The position numbers and the translations under genes were made by a program. DNA of 64,000 nt from Candidatus Taylorbacteria bacterium RIFCSPHIGHO2_02_FULL_46_13 (GTDB lineage Bacteria; Patescibacteriota; Minisyncoccia; Phycocordibacterales; DSPV01), in contig MHRQ01000020.1 in assembly GCA_001821015.1 (NCBI GenBank), positions 77,535-141,534 on the forward strand. The letters run 5' to 3'. Under the pieces are notes generated by a model, which saw nothing but the letters and a program-made list of their open reading frames with translations, was not told the DNA's origin and searched no databases. This document shows, one piece after another, positions 23,310-33,229 of the stretch; positions within the stretch are counted from its first letter, which is position 1, and the number at the start of each line of letters is the position of its first letter.

Positions 23310-24743
23310 GTGGCAAAAGAGTATTATCCTACAATAGGTCTAGAAATCCACGCGGAGCTTAAAACGCAGACTAAAATGTTCTGCAATTCCAAGAATGACC
23401 CCGAAGAGAGTCGTCCTAACGTTAATATTTGCGCCGTCTGTCTTGGGCACCCTGGAACGCTTCCTACGGTCAATAAAGAGGCAGTCTTGCACGTTATTAA
23501 AGTTGGTCTCGCTGTAGGCGGCAAGATTGCCGATTATTCAGAGTTTGATCGGAAGAATTATTTTTATCCAGATATTCCCAAAGGCTATCAGATCAGTCAG
23601 TACAAGTATCCGCTCGTAGAAGGTGGAGAGCTTTCAGATGTAGCACTGACGAGAGTCCACTTGGAAGAAGATACCGCGCAGTCCTTTCATAAAGAAGGGG
23701 AGGAAGAAAATTTCAGTCTTGTAGATTTCAATCGTGCCGGAGTTCCACTGATGGAACTTGTAACCGAGCCAGTTATAAAGAGCGCGACGCAAGCGAAATA
23801 TTTCGCGCAGGAACTTCAACTACTTTTAAAGTATCTCGGTGCCTCTGATGCCAACATGGAGAAAGGGGAGATGCGCGTTGAAGCGAATGTATCAATCAGT
23901 ACTGATCCTAAAATACTAGGAAAGAAAGTTGAAGTAAAAAATCTAAATTCGTTTCGCGCGGTAGAGGATGCAATTAATTTTGAACTTGCAAGACATAAGG
24001 TCCTCTTGGAAGAGGGGAAAGAGGTGATTCAAGAAACTCGTGGATGGAATGAAGATAAAGGAGAAACATTTTCTCAGCGGCGCAAAGAAGAGTCGCATGA
24101 CTATCGTTATTTTCCAGATCCAGATATTCCTAAGCTTACCTTAAAAGAGGTAAAAGAATTTGACTTAGAAGAGCTTCGTATTGGTTTACCAGAGCTTCCT
24201 TCAGCAAAGCGCGATAGGTTGGAGAGGCGATACGGTCTTAAAAGAGAAGATATAGAATTGTATGTGCAAGATACGACGGTTGGGAATTTTTTTGAATCAG
24301 TCAGTACACTCTTGACTGACGCAGAGCAGATTAAATTAGGATCTAATTACATTGCGTCTGATCTTGTGGGTCTCATGAATACAGGGAATGCAGACACACA
24401 CATCAAACCAGTTGATTTTGCACAGCTTGTAATGATGATTACAAGAGGCGAAGTGTCTTCCAGGGGGGCAAAAGATATTCTTAAGATTATGCACGATACG
24501 GGGGGTACTCCGAAAGCTATAGCAGAAGAACATGAGCTCTTCCAAGAGAGTAATGAAGAAGCTCTTTTGTCTGTGGTGAATAAAATTATTTCTGAAAATC
24601 AAACCGTTGTAGCAGACTATCACGCAGGCAAAACTGCTGCACTTCAGTTCTTAGTAGGGCAGTGCATGAAAGCAACAAAAGGGAGCGCGAATCCGGGCAT
24701 TTTGCAGCAGATCATAAAAAAAACTTTAAGTAAAGAGGTCTGA
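23310..24743 (+). CDS. gatB: Asp/Glu-tRNA amidotransferase subunit B
   Basis: A 477-residue subunit of GatCAB, which converts Glu-tRNA(Gln) and/or Asp-tRNA(Asn) to the amide form. TIGLEIHAELKTQTKMFC, VCLGHPGTLP, DRKNYFYPDIPKGYQISQY and DFNRAGVPLMELVTEP are diagnostic, and the C-terminal YqeY-like helical domain that holds the tRNA is present. The start codon is GTG, just after a -10 box. gatA and gatC are not in the window, so the complex would be encoded in pieces. Confidence 0.96.
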   Translation: MAKEYYPTIGLEIHAELKTQTKMFCNSKNDPEESRPNVNICAVCLGHPGTLPTVNKEAVLHVIKVGLAVGGKIADYSEFDRKNYFYPDIPKGYQISQYKYPLVEGGELSDVALTRVHLEEDTAQSFHKEGEEENFSLVDFNRAGVPLMELVTEPVIKSATQAKYFAQELQLLLKYLGASDANMEKGEMRVEANVSISTDPKILGKKVEVKNLNSFRAVEDAINFELARHKVLLEEGKEVIQETRGWNEDKGETFSQRRKEESHDYRYFPDPDIPKLTLKEVKEFDLEELRIGLPELPSAKRDRLERRYGLKREDIELYVQDTTVGNFFESVSTLLTDAEQIKLGSNYIASDLVGLMNTGNADTHIKPVDFAQLVMMITRGEVSSRGAKDILKIMHDTGGTPKAIAEEHELFQESNEEALLSVVNKIISENQTVVADYHAGKTAALQFLVGQCMKATKGSANPGILQQIIKKTLSKEV

Positions 24744-25272
24744 TTTGATGAAGTCCGAAGACCGACTAAAGAGCGTGTAACATCGATTCTTTTTTAATTT
24801 ATATCATCTCGGGTATCCGAGATATAGCTCTAACAGAGGATATTTACGCTCTCTTCCGAGATGATGCTCCTTTGAGAAACAAAATTGTATTTTTAACATA
24901 CGCACATACATAGAAAATGCATTTTTTGAAAATGTTATAGAAAAATTAGTCCGAGTGATCTTTTTGCAGGTGTTTACCTTAAAACTCCAATAATTTTATT
25001 GGGGGCTATCTATGTTCCTTAACATAAGCCTACTCTTAGAAAGGTTTTCTATATTTTGGCTCTCTTCATCTGACCACGGTTCCCTTTTAACTGATGAGGG
25101 GAGATAGTTTTTGTTTAAAAATAGATCAATTTTCAGAAAATCGTATCGATTTTTCGATTGTTATTTTTTGTTTCACGAAAGTGAAATAAATAGACTCGGA
25201 TATCCGAGATAGCCTTATTTATCCACATATTTTGGCCATCTCGGATGAAATAAATTGTTAAAATTATCTGTA
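24744..25272. promoter_or_regulatory. Long AT-rich upstream region of the giant surface gene
   Basis: 529 bases without a gene. Five half-sites of CTCGGAT/ATCCGAG occur: 24806-24812, 24817-24823, 24856-24862, the palindrome ctcggatatccgag at 25195-25208, and 25238-25246. The first can pair with the second (7 bp) or, extended to atcatctcgg, with 24856-24865 (10 bp), giving mutually exclusive stems. Other hairpins are ccaata / tattgg near 24990 and tttcac-gaaa-gtgaaa at 25171-25186. It looks like a control region, either operator sites or a structured leader. Confidence 0.5.
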
Positions 25273-28200
25273 ATGTCAGAAAATAACGGGCACATATTTC
25301 TACAAGGGAAAAAATATATTTCATCTCGTCTCTGTGCAGAGATTTCAAAATATTCACATGACTACGTTGGTCAGCTTTGCCGTAGTGGCAAACTTGAGTG
25401 TACCCGTGTAGGAAGAGCCTGGTATGTAGGCGAAGCATCACTCTTTAATCACCTCAAAGAAAACTCTCCTTCAGAGTATGTGAAGCGCGTGAGTGCAAGA
25501 GCTGTCAGTAGTGATGCTGTGTATACCGAGATATCCACTGCGTCCAGAACCGAAGAAATAAAAAGTGCTGCCCGTTCTGCTGCCCGTGAAGAAATTAAAT
25601 ATTTCCACGATGACAGAGTACTGTTGCCCACGTTACCTCCACTCGTAACTACCCAAGGGAGAGATACTTCCAAAAAAATTCCTCGTTTGCTTTCTCCCTA
25701 CCACAAGAATTTTTCGCTCGCGACAATTTCACATCCAAATTCTGTTAATAAAGTCGGGGCTCTCATGCTCTCGGTGGTGCTTACGGTTGGGGTAGTAATG
25801 TTTAAAAATACGGTTGATGTCACCGAGGCGTTGCATGGAATTTCACGAACGGCAAAGTCTATCAGCACGCTCGCACCATATCTGACCGCGGATACGTTTG
25901 CCGATGGAGCACGTGTGTATGCACATGAAAGTCTTGAATCGTTTGGTAAGTTGCTGTCCGAATTTAGAACTCGCTCCACCCGATTTGCAAAAATTGTTGT
26001 GGACAGCGCGTTATCTCTGGAGCGTGAAGTTGCAAAAGATCCCATCGGTTTCGCGCGCGACGCTGGAAGTGCTTACCGTGCTACGGTCTTTGACGGGACA
26101 CGTCAGGCATTTATATATAATACTGGCACGTTCGCGCTCGCCATTAACGGTTTAGAACAGAAATCTGGATTTACATTTTCCTTAAGCTCCCTTGCGCGTA
26201 GTGTCAATCGGAGCATCAATGATTTTGTCGTAGGGCTCTTTACCACACCGGCGACGTATGTATATCTACCTCCTGTTCAAAACAGCCAGAACAGTGCACC
26301 CGCTCCGTCAAGTCGCTTTATTGTTCAAAATATCTATCCAAGCACCGAGCACACGACGAATCAAGTCTCTGCCGGGGGTATCACACGGGCTGAATTTGAA
26401 ACCCGCTTAAGCATTCTAAGCAACAAGTTCACTTCCGATTTGAGCCTATTTTCAGATCGGACTTTTGGGAGCACCATCTATGTGCCATCACCGAGTTTGT
26501 CCCAAGAAATTGCTCACTCTCAAAGAATTGACCACCTGACAGGGACGCTGATCACCACCCCATCCATTGTCGGGGGTTCCATTACAGACGCGAGTATCTC
26601 TGGAGGGACTCTTTCGGGTGTATCCATCACAGGACTCTCTAGTTCGTTTGGTTCACTCTCGGTTACCGGTACGGGTACCTCAACGTTTGTTGGAGGTGTT
26701 TCCAGCCAGACCATCTTCCAAGGTTCGACCTTGGAGGGTGGTCGTGGGCAGTTCGGTGTCATCGTTTCTACCTCCACTACTGCCACAAGTACATTTTCCG
26801 GTGATGTTGCTTTTGACAGTGACACTCTGTACGTAGATTCACTGAACAACCGTGTTGGTGTTGGGACTTCATCACCGACTGATACATTCTCTGTTAACGG
26901 TCCGATTTTTCTCTCAAACGTAGCTCCGGCCAATACCTCCAATCGCCTCTACGCAAATGCGAGCTCTCTTTATTGGGCCGGCAATTTAATCGGTGGAGCG
27001 ACGACGGGCAACTGGACGACCGATGGTACGAATGCTTGGAGAGCAACCGGCAACGTCGGCATTGGCACCACCTCTCCTTACGCCAAGTTGTCGGTTGAAC
27101 ATCTCTCAACCACCGGCACAGTCATTGGCGCCGACGCGCTCACGGGATTTACCGGAAATCTTTTGGATTTGAAAGTCGCCTCCACCACCAAGTTCTCAAT
27201 CAATCAAAGTGGCGATCTTCTTACGATGGGCTCCACCACTCTCCAAGGTTTAACCTTTGTTAACGCGACGGGCACTAATGCGACGACTACCAATTTTTAC
27301 GCCAGCAATTCTCTCTCTGTTCTAGGCGGAACCTTTCTTAGCGGAAGTCTGACTTCCACATACTCTGGCACCTCCACTTATTCTGGCGGTCTTTACGCTT
27401 CGCTTCTCTCCGCCCCATACTTCAATGCCACCTCCACCACTGTTGACTCAGTTTTAAATCGCTTCGTCAGCATCTTTGGCACGACCACCAACGCCACTTC
27501 AACCAATTTTTACGCAACCAACCTCGTTGCCGGAAACGCCACCACCACCTCTTTCTTTGCCACTCTCGGACGGTTTGTGGATTCGTTCTTCTCGTCCTCC
27601 TCCGTTGGACAGTTGACGGTGGGCTCCATCACGGCCACGTCAACGACGGCTACGTCCACGTTCCAGAATCTCTCCTTTGTCAGTGGCACGTCCACGAACA
27701 GCTTCTCCTCGTTCAACTTCACGGGTACGAATGCCACCACGACCTCACTGTTTGCAAACATTGCACGAATCGTAGATTCGTTCTTTGCGTCAAGCTCGGT
27801 TGGGAACTCGACGGTAGGTTCACTGACCTCCACCTCCACCGCCACCTTCACCCAAGCTACGTCCACCTCCTTCTTCACCTCAATTTTCAACTCGGTCTCT
27901 TCGGTCTTCTCATCTGTCATCACCGGCACTTCCACAATCGGCGACCTTAACGCCACCTCCTCAATCAAACTAACTTACACCGGCGCCAATATGCTCATCA
28001 CAACCGACGGGACAGGGAAGTTGGTTTCTTCTTCCACTCCAACGGCGGCAAATTATCTTGCCACCTCAACTACAGCGACTTCAACATTTGCAGGGGGCTT
28101 GAGTGTCGCAGGCACTGCTGGACTGACCGTCTTGCAGAATGGGAATGTGGGGATTGGCGATGATTCTCCCCTATCTCTTCTCACGGTTGGCAACGGCGAT

Positions 28201-31200
28201 CTTTTCCAGATCAATTCTTCTGGGCAAGTCGGTGTGCTGACAGCTCCTGTGTCTGACTATCTCATGACACTGAACGATTCTGTAAATAATAGTAGTAGTC
28301 GTATTATCGATATCACTCAAGCTGATAGTACAAATGAAAACAGTTATGGGATCTATTCAACTAACACTGTCAATCTCGGCACCCTTTCTTCTGGTGTATC
28401 TCGAACCCTTGCTGGTATGTATCAGAATTTAACCCCTACCGCTAATTTAAACTTCAGCTCGGGAATTACTGCGAATGTAACAGTTTCTGGCGTTAATAAT
28501 AATATCAATTTAAGTAATATCTCTTTTGCTGATTCTAATAAATCCACATCTGTTGTTACGTATGGAGATTATTCAGCTATTTCAGGATCACCAACAGTTA
28601 CTGATATAAACAGTATTCAATCCAACTCACTATCAGTTTCTGGTACTTATAATACTGTCGGTGTTACACCGACGTGGAGCGGTTCTCTTAATGATGATAT
28701 GACTTTTACTTCTCATGGAGGATATTTTGAAAATACATCCTCCAGTGCTGGCGATGCGCTTCTAACTTCAAGGGCGTATGGCGTATACGGAGTGTCAACC
28801 GGAAATCTGACCACCACCGGTGATACTATTCATTACGGCGGCTATTTTCAGGCCGGCGGAACTGCTGATACAAACTACGGACTTTATGTCGATTCGAGCG
28901 ACGCTACTACGAACTATGGAATATATTCTGCGGCTACGGGACAGAGTTATTTTGCCGGCAACGTCGGGATAGGCACCACTTCGCCATACGCCAAACTTTC
29001 AGTTGTGGGCCAAACAGTGGCGGCCTACTTCACGGCGACGACGACCGCCACCTCCACCTTCCCCACACTCCTCACCACCAACGCAACCTCCTCCAGCTTC
29101 GCCATCACGAATCTTACCTCCACTCTCCTCAAAACTAATTCCTTCGGTTCAGTTATCCCAGCTGTAGCCGGCACTGACTACGCGCTAGGGAACGTTGCGT
29201 ATCCGTTCACCCCTTCAGTCGCTTGGGGAGCGTTGGCACAAGCAACCACTTCTCTCTTGGCCTTTCCACAGGGGCTCATAGCTTCAGGAACGATAGGACG
29301 ATTGACTGTCGGTTCTTTGACAGCAACCTCAACAGTGTCTTTCCCTGCTTCTTCTATTACGAATACAATGCTTCTAAACAGCACGATTTCAGGCGTGGCT
29401 TTGGGCGGGACACTCTTTGCTTTAACTAATAACGATACTCTGGGCGGCTCCTCGTATGACGGAAGCTCCGCTATTTCGGATTGGGGCATCAATCTTGGAA
29501 ATGCAAACACATGGACAGCGGCTCAATTATTCAACTACACCGCGACCACTTCATTTTCAGGGGGACTGTATGCTTCCTTGATTTCCTCGCCTTACTTCCA
29601 CGCCACCTCCACGACAGCCACTTCAACATTCTCTGGTGGAATTTCAGGAGCGCACGCATCTCTTTCCGCAGGACTTATTGTTTCTGGCGGCAACGTCGGC
29701 ATCGGGACTTCGACTCCGCAGAACAAGTTGAATGTTGTGGGGGATTTGAATGTGGTGACTTCTGGTAGTGCTTTGCCGACGCTTTATGCGAACACTTCAG
29801 GGAATGTTGGAATCGGGACGGCGGCGCCAGATTCAGGCTCACGATTGCATGTAGTAGGTCCTTCTTTTGGACAACTAAGGGTAGAAACAGCCAACAGCGG
29901 TATAAATGGTCCTGGTATACTTATTATGAACTCAGCCGCTTCGGGTGCAAAAAACTGGGTAGTCGGTGCTAATCAGAATGCTAGCAATTTGTTTGAAATC
30001 ACTCCCTCAACAGCAAATGACGGAACTACATTCTCAACGCCAAATTTGTCAATAGCAGGAGCAACCGGCAACGTCGGCATCGGGACGACGTCACCTGTCT
30101 CAAAATTGTCAGTGTCGGGGGGAGCGTCTGTGGGAGCAGACTACAACATCGCGGCCCCGACGAATGGAATGATAATACAAGGCAACGTCGGCATCGGGAC
30201 GACGTCACCTGTCTCAAAATTGTCAGTGTTAGGTGAATCAGCTTTCGCAGGAGGTGCTAGTGTCGGTATTGGTTACGCGGGAACTGCGGCTCCAACGGGA
30301 GGATTAATAATTCAAGGCAACGTCGGCATCGGGACAACAGGCCCCAGTCGCTCATTGCATATAGCTCAATCTGAATCGATTGCTTACCTAAACACAACCT
30401 CAACCAGCCCCGGGTTCCACTCCATGCTTATATTAGAGGCGCAAGGCTCTGCTAATAACTACTCCCAAGTTCGCTATATGAACCAGGGAACTTCCTACTT
30501 CTCGGCTGGCATTGATCCCCAGAATAGTTTTGCCTACTCCATTGCTAACGGCTCAAATGTTAACGTCAATCCTCGTCTGACGATCACAACTGGCGGCAAC
30601 GTCGGGATTGGGACGACGAGTCCGACGGCACGATTAGAAGTTGGTGATGGTGATGGGCTTGAGCTTCTTTATATTAACGGTGGAAATTCTGGTTCCGCAA
30701 TGGGAGTAGGCATTTACTTAAACAATGCTGGCACACCACGCAATGCTATAGGTAATTATAGCGCGATTGTGGGAGGAACTTTTAGTAGCGATTTGATGTT
30801 CTATAATGAGGGCTCTACAAATAATAAGATTCATTTTCACAACAATGGCGGTGTAAAAATGGTAATAGATAGCTCCGGCAACGTCGGCATCGGGACGACC
30901 AGCCCCCTTTACAAATTATCAGTTGAGTCCACTTCCGAAGGAAACATGTTCCAAATTTACGACACCGATGGCAATTGTCTCCTAGATCCCGACTCCGGAG
31001 GCATCACCACCACCTGTTCATCAGACATCAGATTAAAGACAAATATTACTGACGCACAACCTGTTCTGTCATATCTTGCAAACATTCCAATCAAAGATTA
31101 CACCGTCATCGCTTCGGGAGATCAGAGAACCGGTGTGGTCGCCCAAGAACTTCTCGCTTCCGGCTACAGCGATCTCGTGCACATGGGTCCGGACGGCTAT

Positions 31201-32190
31201 TATGGCGTCTCGGAAATCAGCTCATGGAAATTGATAAAAGGGATTCAGGAGCTTGATTTACGCAGTGCCGACATTGCCCGAGCTTTAGCATCCACGACCT
31301 CAATTCTTTCTTCCTCCATTGCCGATATTGATGCCAAGCTTGCCCAGGTCCTCGCTTCAACTTTTGCTTCCTCAACCATTGACCAGATTATTGCGAGTAC
31401 CACGGTAAATATTGTCGCTGGCCAATCCTTCATCGCGCGGATCGCGGAGGCGGTGAAGAATTTGATTGCGAGTGCGGGGGAGTGGGCGGTGTCAAAAATA
31501 ACCTCGGCATTGGGAGTCTTTGAACGAGTCAATGTCGGCACTGCGGCAGTCCAAAACGGCTTGGAAATGAAGGATTCCGCGACCGGAGAGACTTATTGCG
31601 TTACTATCAAAAATGGCGAATGGAACAAAGCGACAGGAACTTGCGACAGTCCGACTGCTACAACCGGTGGCCCCATTGTCACCATTCAGGGCAATAATCC
31701 GGCGAGTATAGAAGTGGGGACGAGTTATGTTGACTTGGGAGTTATTGCGCAAGACAGCAACGGTATTGATTTGAGCATTCGTTATTTTGTAAACGGCGCG
31801 CAAGTCAGCGCGATTTCACTTGACACTTCCACCAGCACCACTTACACCATTGATTATTCGGCGACGGACAATGCCGGCTTAACGGCAACTTCTACACGCA
31901 TCGTGAATGTGGAGAACCAACCACTACAACCACTACAACCACTAACAGCCAACAACCAACCACCGGAAGAAACTGCCACAACCACTTCGCCAGTCATTCC
32001 ACCCGCAGAACCGCCTGCCCCAATTCCTGAATCAGCGACCAGCACTCCGCCAGTGGTAAGTCCGATCGAACCGCCGATTGCGGAAACTCCAACAGACACA
32101 GCCACGACTACCCTTGATGTGGGTACCTCAACATCCGAGACCGATACCGCAAGCGCCGAGGTAACGTCAGGCACGGGGACGACAGAATGA
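25273..32190 (+). CDS. Giant repeat-rich surface protein with S74 chaperone domain
   Basis: About 2,305 residues. N-terminus (1-65): an excisionase/MerR-like helix-turn-helix (ISSRLCAEIS, YVGQLCRSGKLECTRVGRAW), presumably cytoplasmic. Around 160-185: one membrane span (VGALMLSVVLTVGVVMF). Then about 1,700 residues of Thr/Ser/Ala-rich beta-repeats with at least ten NVGIGTTSP-like motifs. About 1914-2000: a peptidase S74 intramolecular-chaperone domain (SSDIRLKTNI, TGVVAQELLA). After it come an Ig-like DUF5011-type domain (about 2133-2213) and a Pro/Thr/Ser-rich tail. S74 domains trimerise and usually cleave themselves off the end of phage fibres; here about 300 residues follow. Probable role: trimeric fibre for attachment to a host or surface. 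I chose ATG 25273; TTG 25255 also keeps the frame. Confidence 0.85.
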   Translation: MSENNGHIFLQGKKYISSRLCAEISKYSHDYVGQLCRSGKLECTRVGRAWYVGEASLFNHLKENSPSEYVKRVSARAVSSDAVYTEISTASRTEEIKSAARSAAREEIKYFHDDRVLLPTLPPLVTTQGRDTSKKIPRLLSPYHKNFSLATISHPNSVNKVGALMLSVVLTVGVVMFKNTVDVTEALHGISRTAKSISTLAPYLTADTFADGARVYAHESLESFGKLLSEFRTRSTRFAKIVVDSALSLEREVAKDPIGFARDAGSAYRATVFDGTRQAFIYNTGTFALAINGLEQKSGFTFSLSSLARSVNRSINDFVVGLFTTPATYVYLPPVQNSQNSAPAPSSRFIVQNIYPSTEHTTNQVSAGGITRAEFETRLSILSNKFTSDLSLFSDRTFGSTIYVPSPSLSQEIAHSQRIDHLTGTLITTPSIVGGSITDASISGGTLSGVSITGLSSSFGSLSVTGTGTSTFVGGVSSQTIFQGSTLEGGRGQFGVIVSTSTTATSTFSGDVAFDSDTLYVDSLNNRVGVGTSSPTDTFSVNGPIFLSNVAPANTSNRLYANASSLYWAGNLIGGATTGNWTTDGTNAWRATGNVGIGTTSPYAKLSVEHLSTTGTVIGADALTGFTGNLLDLKVASTTKFSINQSGDLLTMGSTTLQGLTFVNATGTNATTTNFYASNSLSVLGGTFLSGSLTSTYSGTSTYSGGLYASLLSAPYFNATSTTVDSVLNRFVSIFGTTTNATSTNFYATNLVAGNATTTSFFATLGRFVDSFFSSSSVGQLTVGSITATSTTATSTFQNLSFVSGTSTNSFSSFNFTGTNATTTSLFANIARIVDSFFASSSVGNSTVGSLTSTSTATFTQATSTSFFTSIFNSVSSVFSSVITGTSTIGDLNATSSIKLTYTGANMLITTDGTGKLVSSSTPTAANYLATSTTATSTFAGGLSVAGTAGLTVLQNGNVGIGDDSPLSLLTVGNGDLFQINSSGQVGVLTAPVSDYLMTLNDSVNNSSSRIIDITQADSTNENSYGIYSTNTVNLGTLSSGVSRTLAGMYQNLTPTANLNFSSGITANVTVSGVNNNINLSNISFADSNKSTSVVTYGDYSAISGSPTVTDINSIQSNSLSVSGTYNTVGVTPTWSGSLNDDMTFTSHGGYFENTSSSAGDALLTSRAYGVYGVSTGNLTTTGDTIHYGGYFQAGGTADTNYGLYVDSSDATTNYGIYSAATGQSYFAGNVGIGTTSPYAKLSVVGQTVAAYFTATTTATSTFPTLLTTNATSSSFAITNLTSTLLKTNSFGSVIPAVAGTDYALGNVAYPFTPSVAWGALAQATTSLLAFPQGLIASGTIGRLTVGSLTATSTVSFPASSITNTMLLNSTISGVALGGTLFALTNNDTLGGSSYDGSSAISDWGINLGNANTWTAAQLFNYTATTSFSGGLYASLISSPYFHATSTTATSTFSGGISGAHASLSAGLIVSGGNVGIGTSTPQNKLNVVGDLNVVTSGSALPTLYANTSGNVGIGTAAPDSGSRLHVVGPSFGQLRVETANSGINGPGILIMNSAASGAKNWVVGANQNASNLFEITPSTANDGTTFSTPNLSIAGATGNVGIGTTSPVSKLSVSGGASVGADYNIAAPTNGMIIQGNVGIGTTSPVSKLSVLGESAFAGGASVGIGYAGTAAPTGGLIIQGNVGIGTTGPSRSLHIAQSESIAYLNTTSTSPGFHSMLILEAQGSANNYSQVRYMNQGTSYFSAGIDPQNSFAYSIANGSNVNVNPRLTITTGGNVGIGTTSPTARLEVGDGDGLELLYINGGNSGSAMGVGIYLNNAGTPRNAIGNYSAIVGGTFSSDLMFYNEGSTNNKIHFHNNGGVKMVIDSSGNVGIGTTSPLYKLSVESTSEGNMFQIYDTDGNCLLDPDSGGITTTCSSDIRLKTNITDAQPVLSYLANIPIKDYTVIASGDQRTGVVAQELLASGYSDLVHMGPDGYYGVSEISSWKLIKGIQELDLRSADIARALASTTSILSSSIADIDAKLAQVLASTFASSTIDQIIASTTVNIVAGQSFIARIAEAVKNLIASAGEWAVSKITSALGVFERVNVGTAAVQNGLEMKDSATGETYCVTIKNGEWNKATGTCDSPTATTGGPIVTIQGNNPASIEVGTSYVDLGVIAQDSNGIDLSIRYFVNGAQVSAISLDTSTSTTYTIDYSATDNAGLTATSTRIVNVENQPLQPLQPLTANNQPPEETATTTSPVIPPAEPPAPIPESATSTPPVVSPIEPPIAETPTDTATTTLDVGTSTSETDTASAEVTSGTGTTE
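29690..30900 (+). repeat. DNA-level repeats coding NVGIGT motifs
   Basis: ggcaacgtcggcatcgggac recurs with few changes near 29690, 30068, 30181, 30317, 30597 and 30877. A 48-base block around 30068 is repeated almost exactly at 30181. Such identity favours recombination and length variation. Confidence 0.8.
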
Positions 32191-32291
32191 TAGGAAAATT
32201 GACGCTAGTCAAATCTTGTTGTTTTGATTGTATCACGAATGAGGGGGTTTGAGCTAAAAACTCAAGAAAAGCGTGATATAGGGCTGTGCTA

Positions 32292-32320
32292 TTGACTTTC
32301 ATTAATATTTTTAATATCAT
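32292..32320 (+). promoter_or_regulatory. Promoter TTGACT-N17-TATCAT
   Basis: -35 at 32292-32297 and -10 at 32315-32320, 8 bases before ATG 32329 of the first toxin-antitoxin pair. Confidence 0.65.
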
Positions 32321-32328
32321 AGTAATAT

Positions 32329-32526
32329 ATGGTTACAATAACTATACCCAAAACTTTAACTAAAGCAGGTGAGCTCGTCCTCATATCTAAAAAGGAATTA
32401 AATGAGCTTATTGCTCGTGCGGGTGATGTCGTAAAAGAAAATGATATTTTACGCTGGTCTCGTGAGGCTAAAGTATTAAGGAAAAATGGTAAATTACCAG
32501 TCCTTCGATCCCTGAGGTCTCTATGA
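32329..32526 (+). CDS. Putative antitoxin of type II pair 1
   Basis: A 65-residue protein, MVTITIPKTLTKAGELVLIS at the start (beta-strand, possible AbrB/Phd-like DNA-binding part), then a helical stretch ELNELIARAGDVV and a basic C-terminus that would wrap the toxin. The stop overlaps the start of the RelE-like gene by four bases (ATGA), typical of antitoxin-toxin operons. Its leaderless promoter is just upstream. The family is not recognised beyond this. Confidence 0.75.
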   Translation: MVTITIPKTLTKAGELVLISKKELNELIARAGDVVKENDILRWSREAKVLRKNGKLPVLRSLRSL

Positions 32527-32786
32527 TTATTTATTATCATCCTCGTTTTCAAAGAAGTTATCGTGGGCTAGAACAGAAAACTAAAATGCGAGCTGAAGCA
32601 CGTTTGGAAATCTTTAAGAAGAATCCATTCGATAGTCGTTTGGGAACCCACCGTCTCCACGGAAAGCTCAAAAAACAGTTAAGCTATTCTGTAAATTCTC
32701 AATATAGAATTTTATTTGAATTTCTAAATAAAGATAAGACCGAAGTGATATTTCTTGATATAGGTACTCATGATATCTATAAATAA
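32523..32786 (+). CDS. RelE/ParE-superfamily toxin 1
   Basis: An 87-residue basic protein with the RelE/YafQ layout: helices first, then RLGTHRLHGKLKKQLSYSVN, YRILFEF and EVIFLDIGTHDIYK. The L.G.L....S..v...yRilf pattern and the closing H-D-I-Y are usual for mRNA interferases acting at the ribosome A site. Its antitoxin is the overlapping upstream gene. A similar toxin lies 0.7 kb downstream. Confidence 0.85.
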   Translation: MIIYYHPRFQRSYRGLEQKTKMRAEARLEIFKKNPFDSRLGTHRLHGKLKKQLSYSVNSQYRILFEFLNKDKTEVIFLDIGTHDIYK

Positions 32787-32865
32787 TTTTAGATACAATT
32801 TATCTAAAGAAGAGATTTTGTAAATAAACTTGTGTATTTGTCAAATTCTGTATCTTTGTAAATAT

Positions 32866-33160
32866 CACCCCGCACCCTAAAATCCGTGATACGCTATTTC
32901 AATGATGTATTATATGTATATTTTGAAAAGTTCAAAAGATAAACGGTTGTATATCGGATCAACCGTTGATCTGAAAAAGCGTATCAAAGAACATCAATCT
33001 GGAAAGGTTTTTGCTCAGAATATCGTTTACCAGTTATTCTTATGTATTACGAAGCGTACCTAGAGGAATTTATGGTCCGAAAAAGAAAAAAGCAATTAAA
33101 ATATTTTGGCAAAGCATATAAGTCATTGAAAGAGAAATTGATGCTCTAGGGTGCGGGGTG
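32866..33160. repeat. 14-bp inverted repeats flanking a GIY-YIG pseudogene
   Basis: caccccgcacccta (32866-32879) is the exact reverse complement of 33147-33160. The enclosed 267 bases hold the broken GIY-YIG frame, whose last stop codon lies in the right repeat. Confidence 0.75.
32902..33149 (+). pseudogene. Frameshifted GIY-YIG endonuclease-like gene
   Basis: Frame 1 starts MMYYMYILKSSKDKRLYIGS and continues TVDLKKRIKEHQSGKVF, the N-terminal GIY-YIG module (Y-M-Y, LYIGS). It then runs into a stop at about 33061. The expected rest, LMYYEAYLEEF and KQLKYFGKAYKSLKEKL, is in frame 3 and ends at 33149. At least one indel around 33010-33040 therefore separates the halves. Intact relatives are about 85-95 residues long and common in small genomes. 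It is probably inactive. Confidence 0.8.
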
Positions 33161-33229
33161 CTATGAGAGCAAAAGGTATGCGTGATATGAGATTTGGATT
33201 TTTTATTATAATTATGATAGTATCAATAT

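Noticed and set aside
25449..32174. Several long minus-strand reading frames across the giant surface gene
   Set aside because: They are shadows of the biased Thr/Ser/Ala codon pattern on the plus strand and show no starts, motifs or conservation signals of their own.
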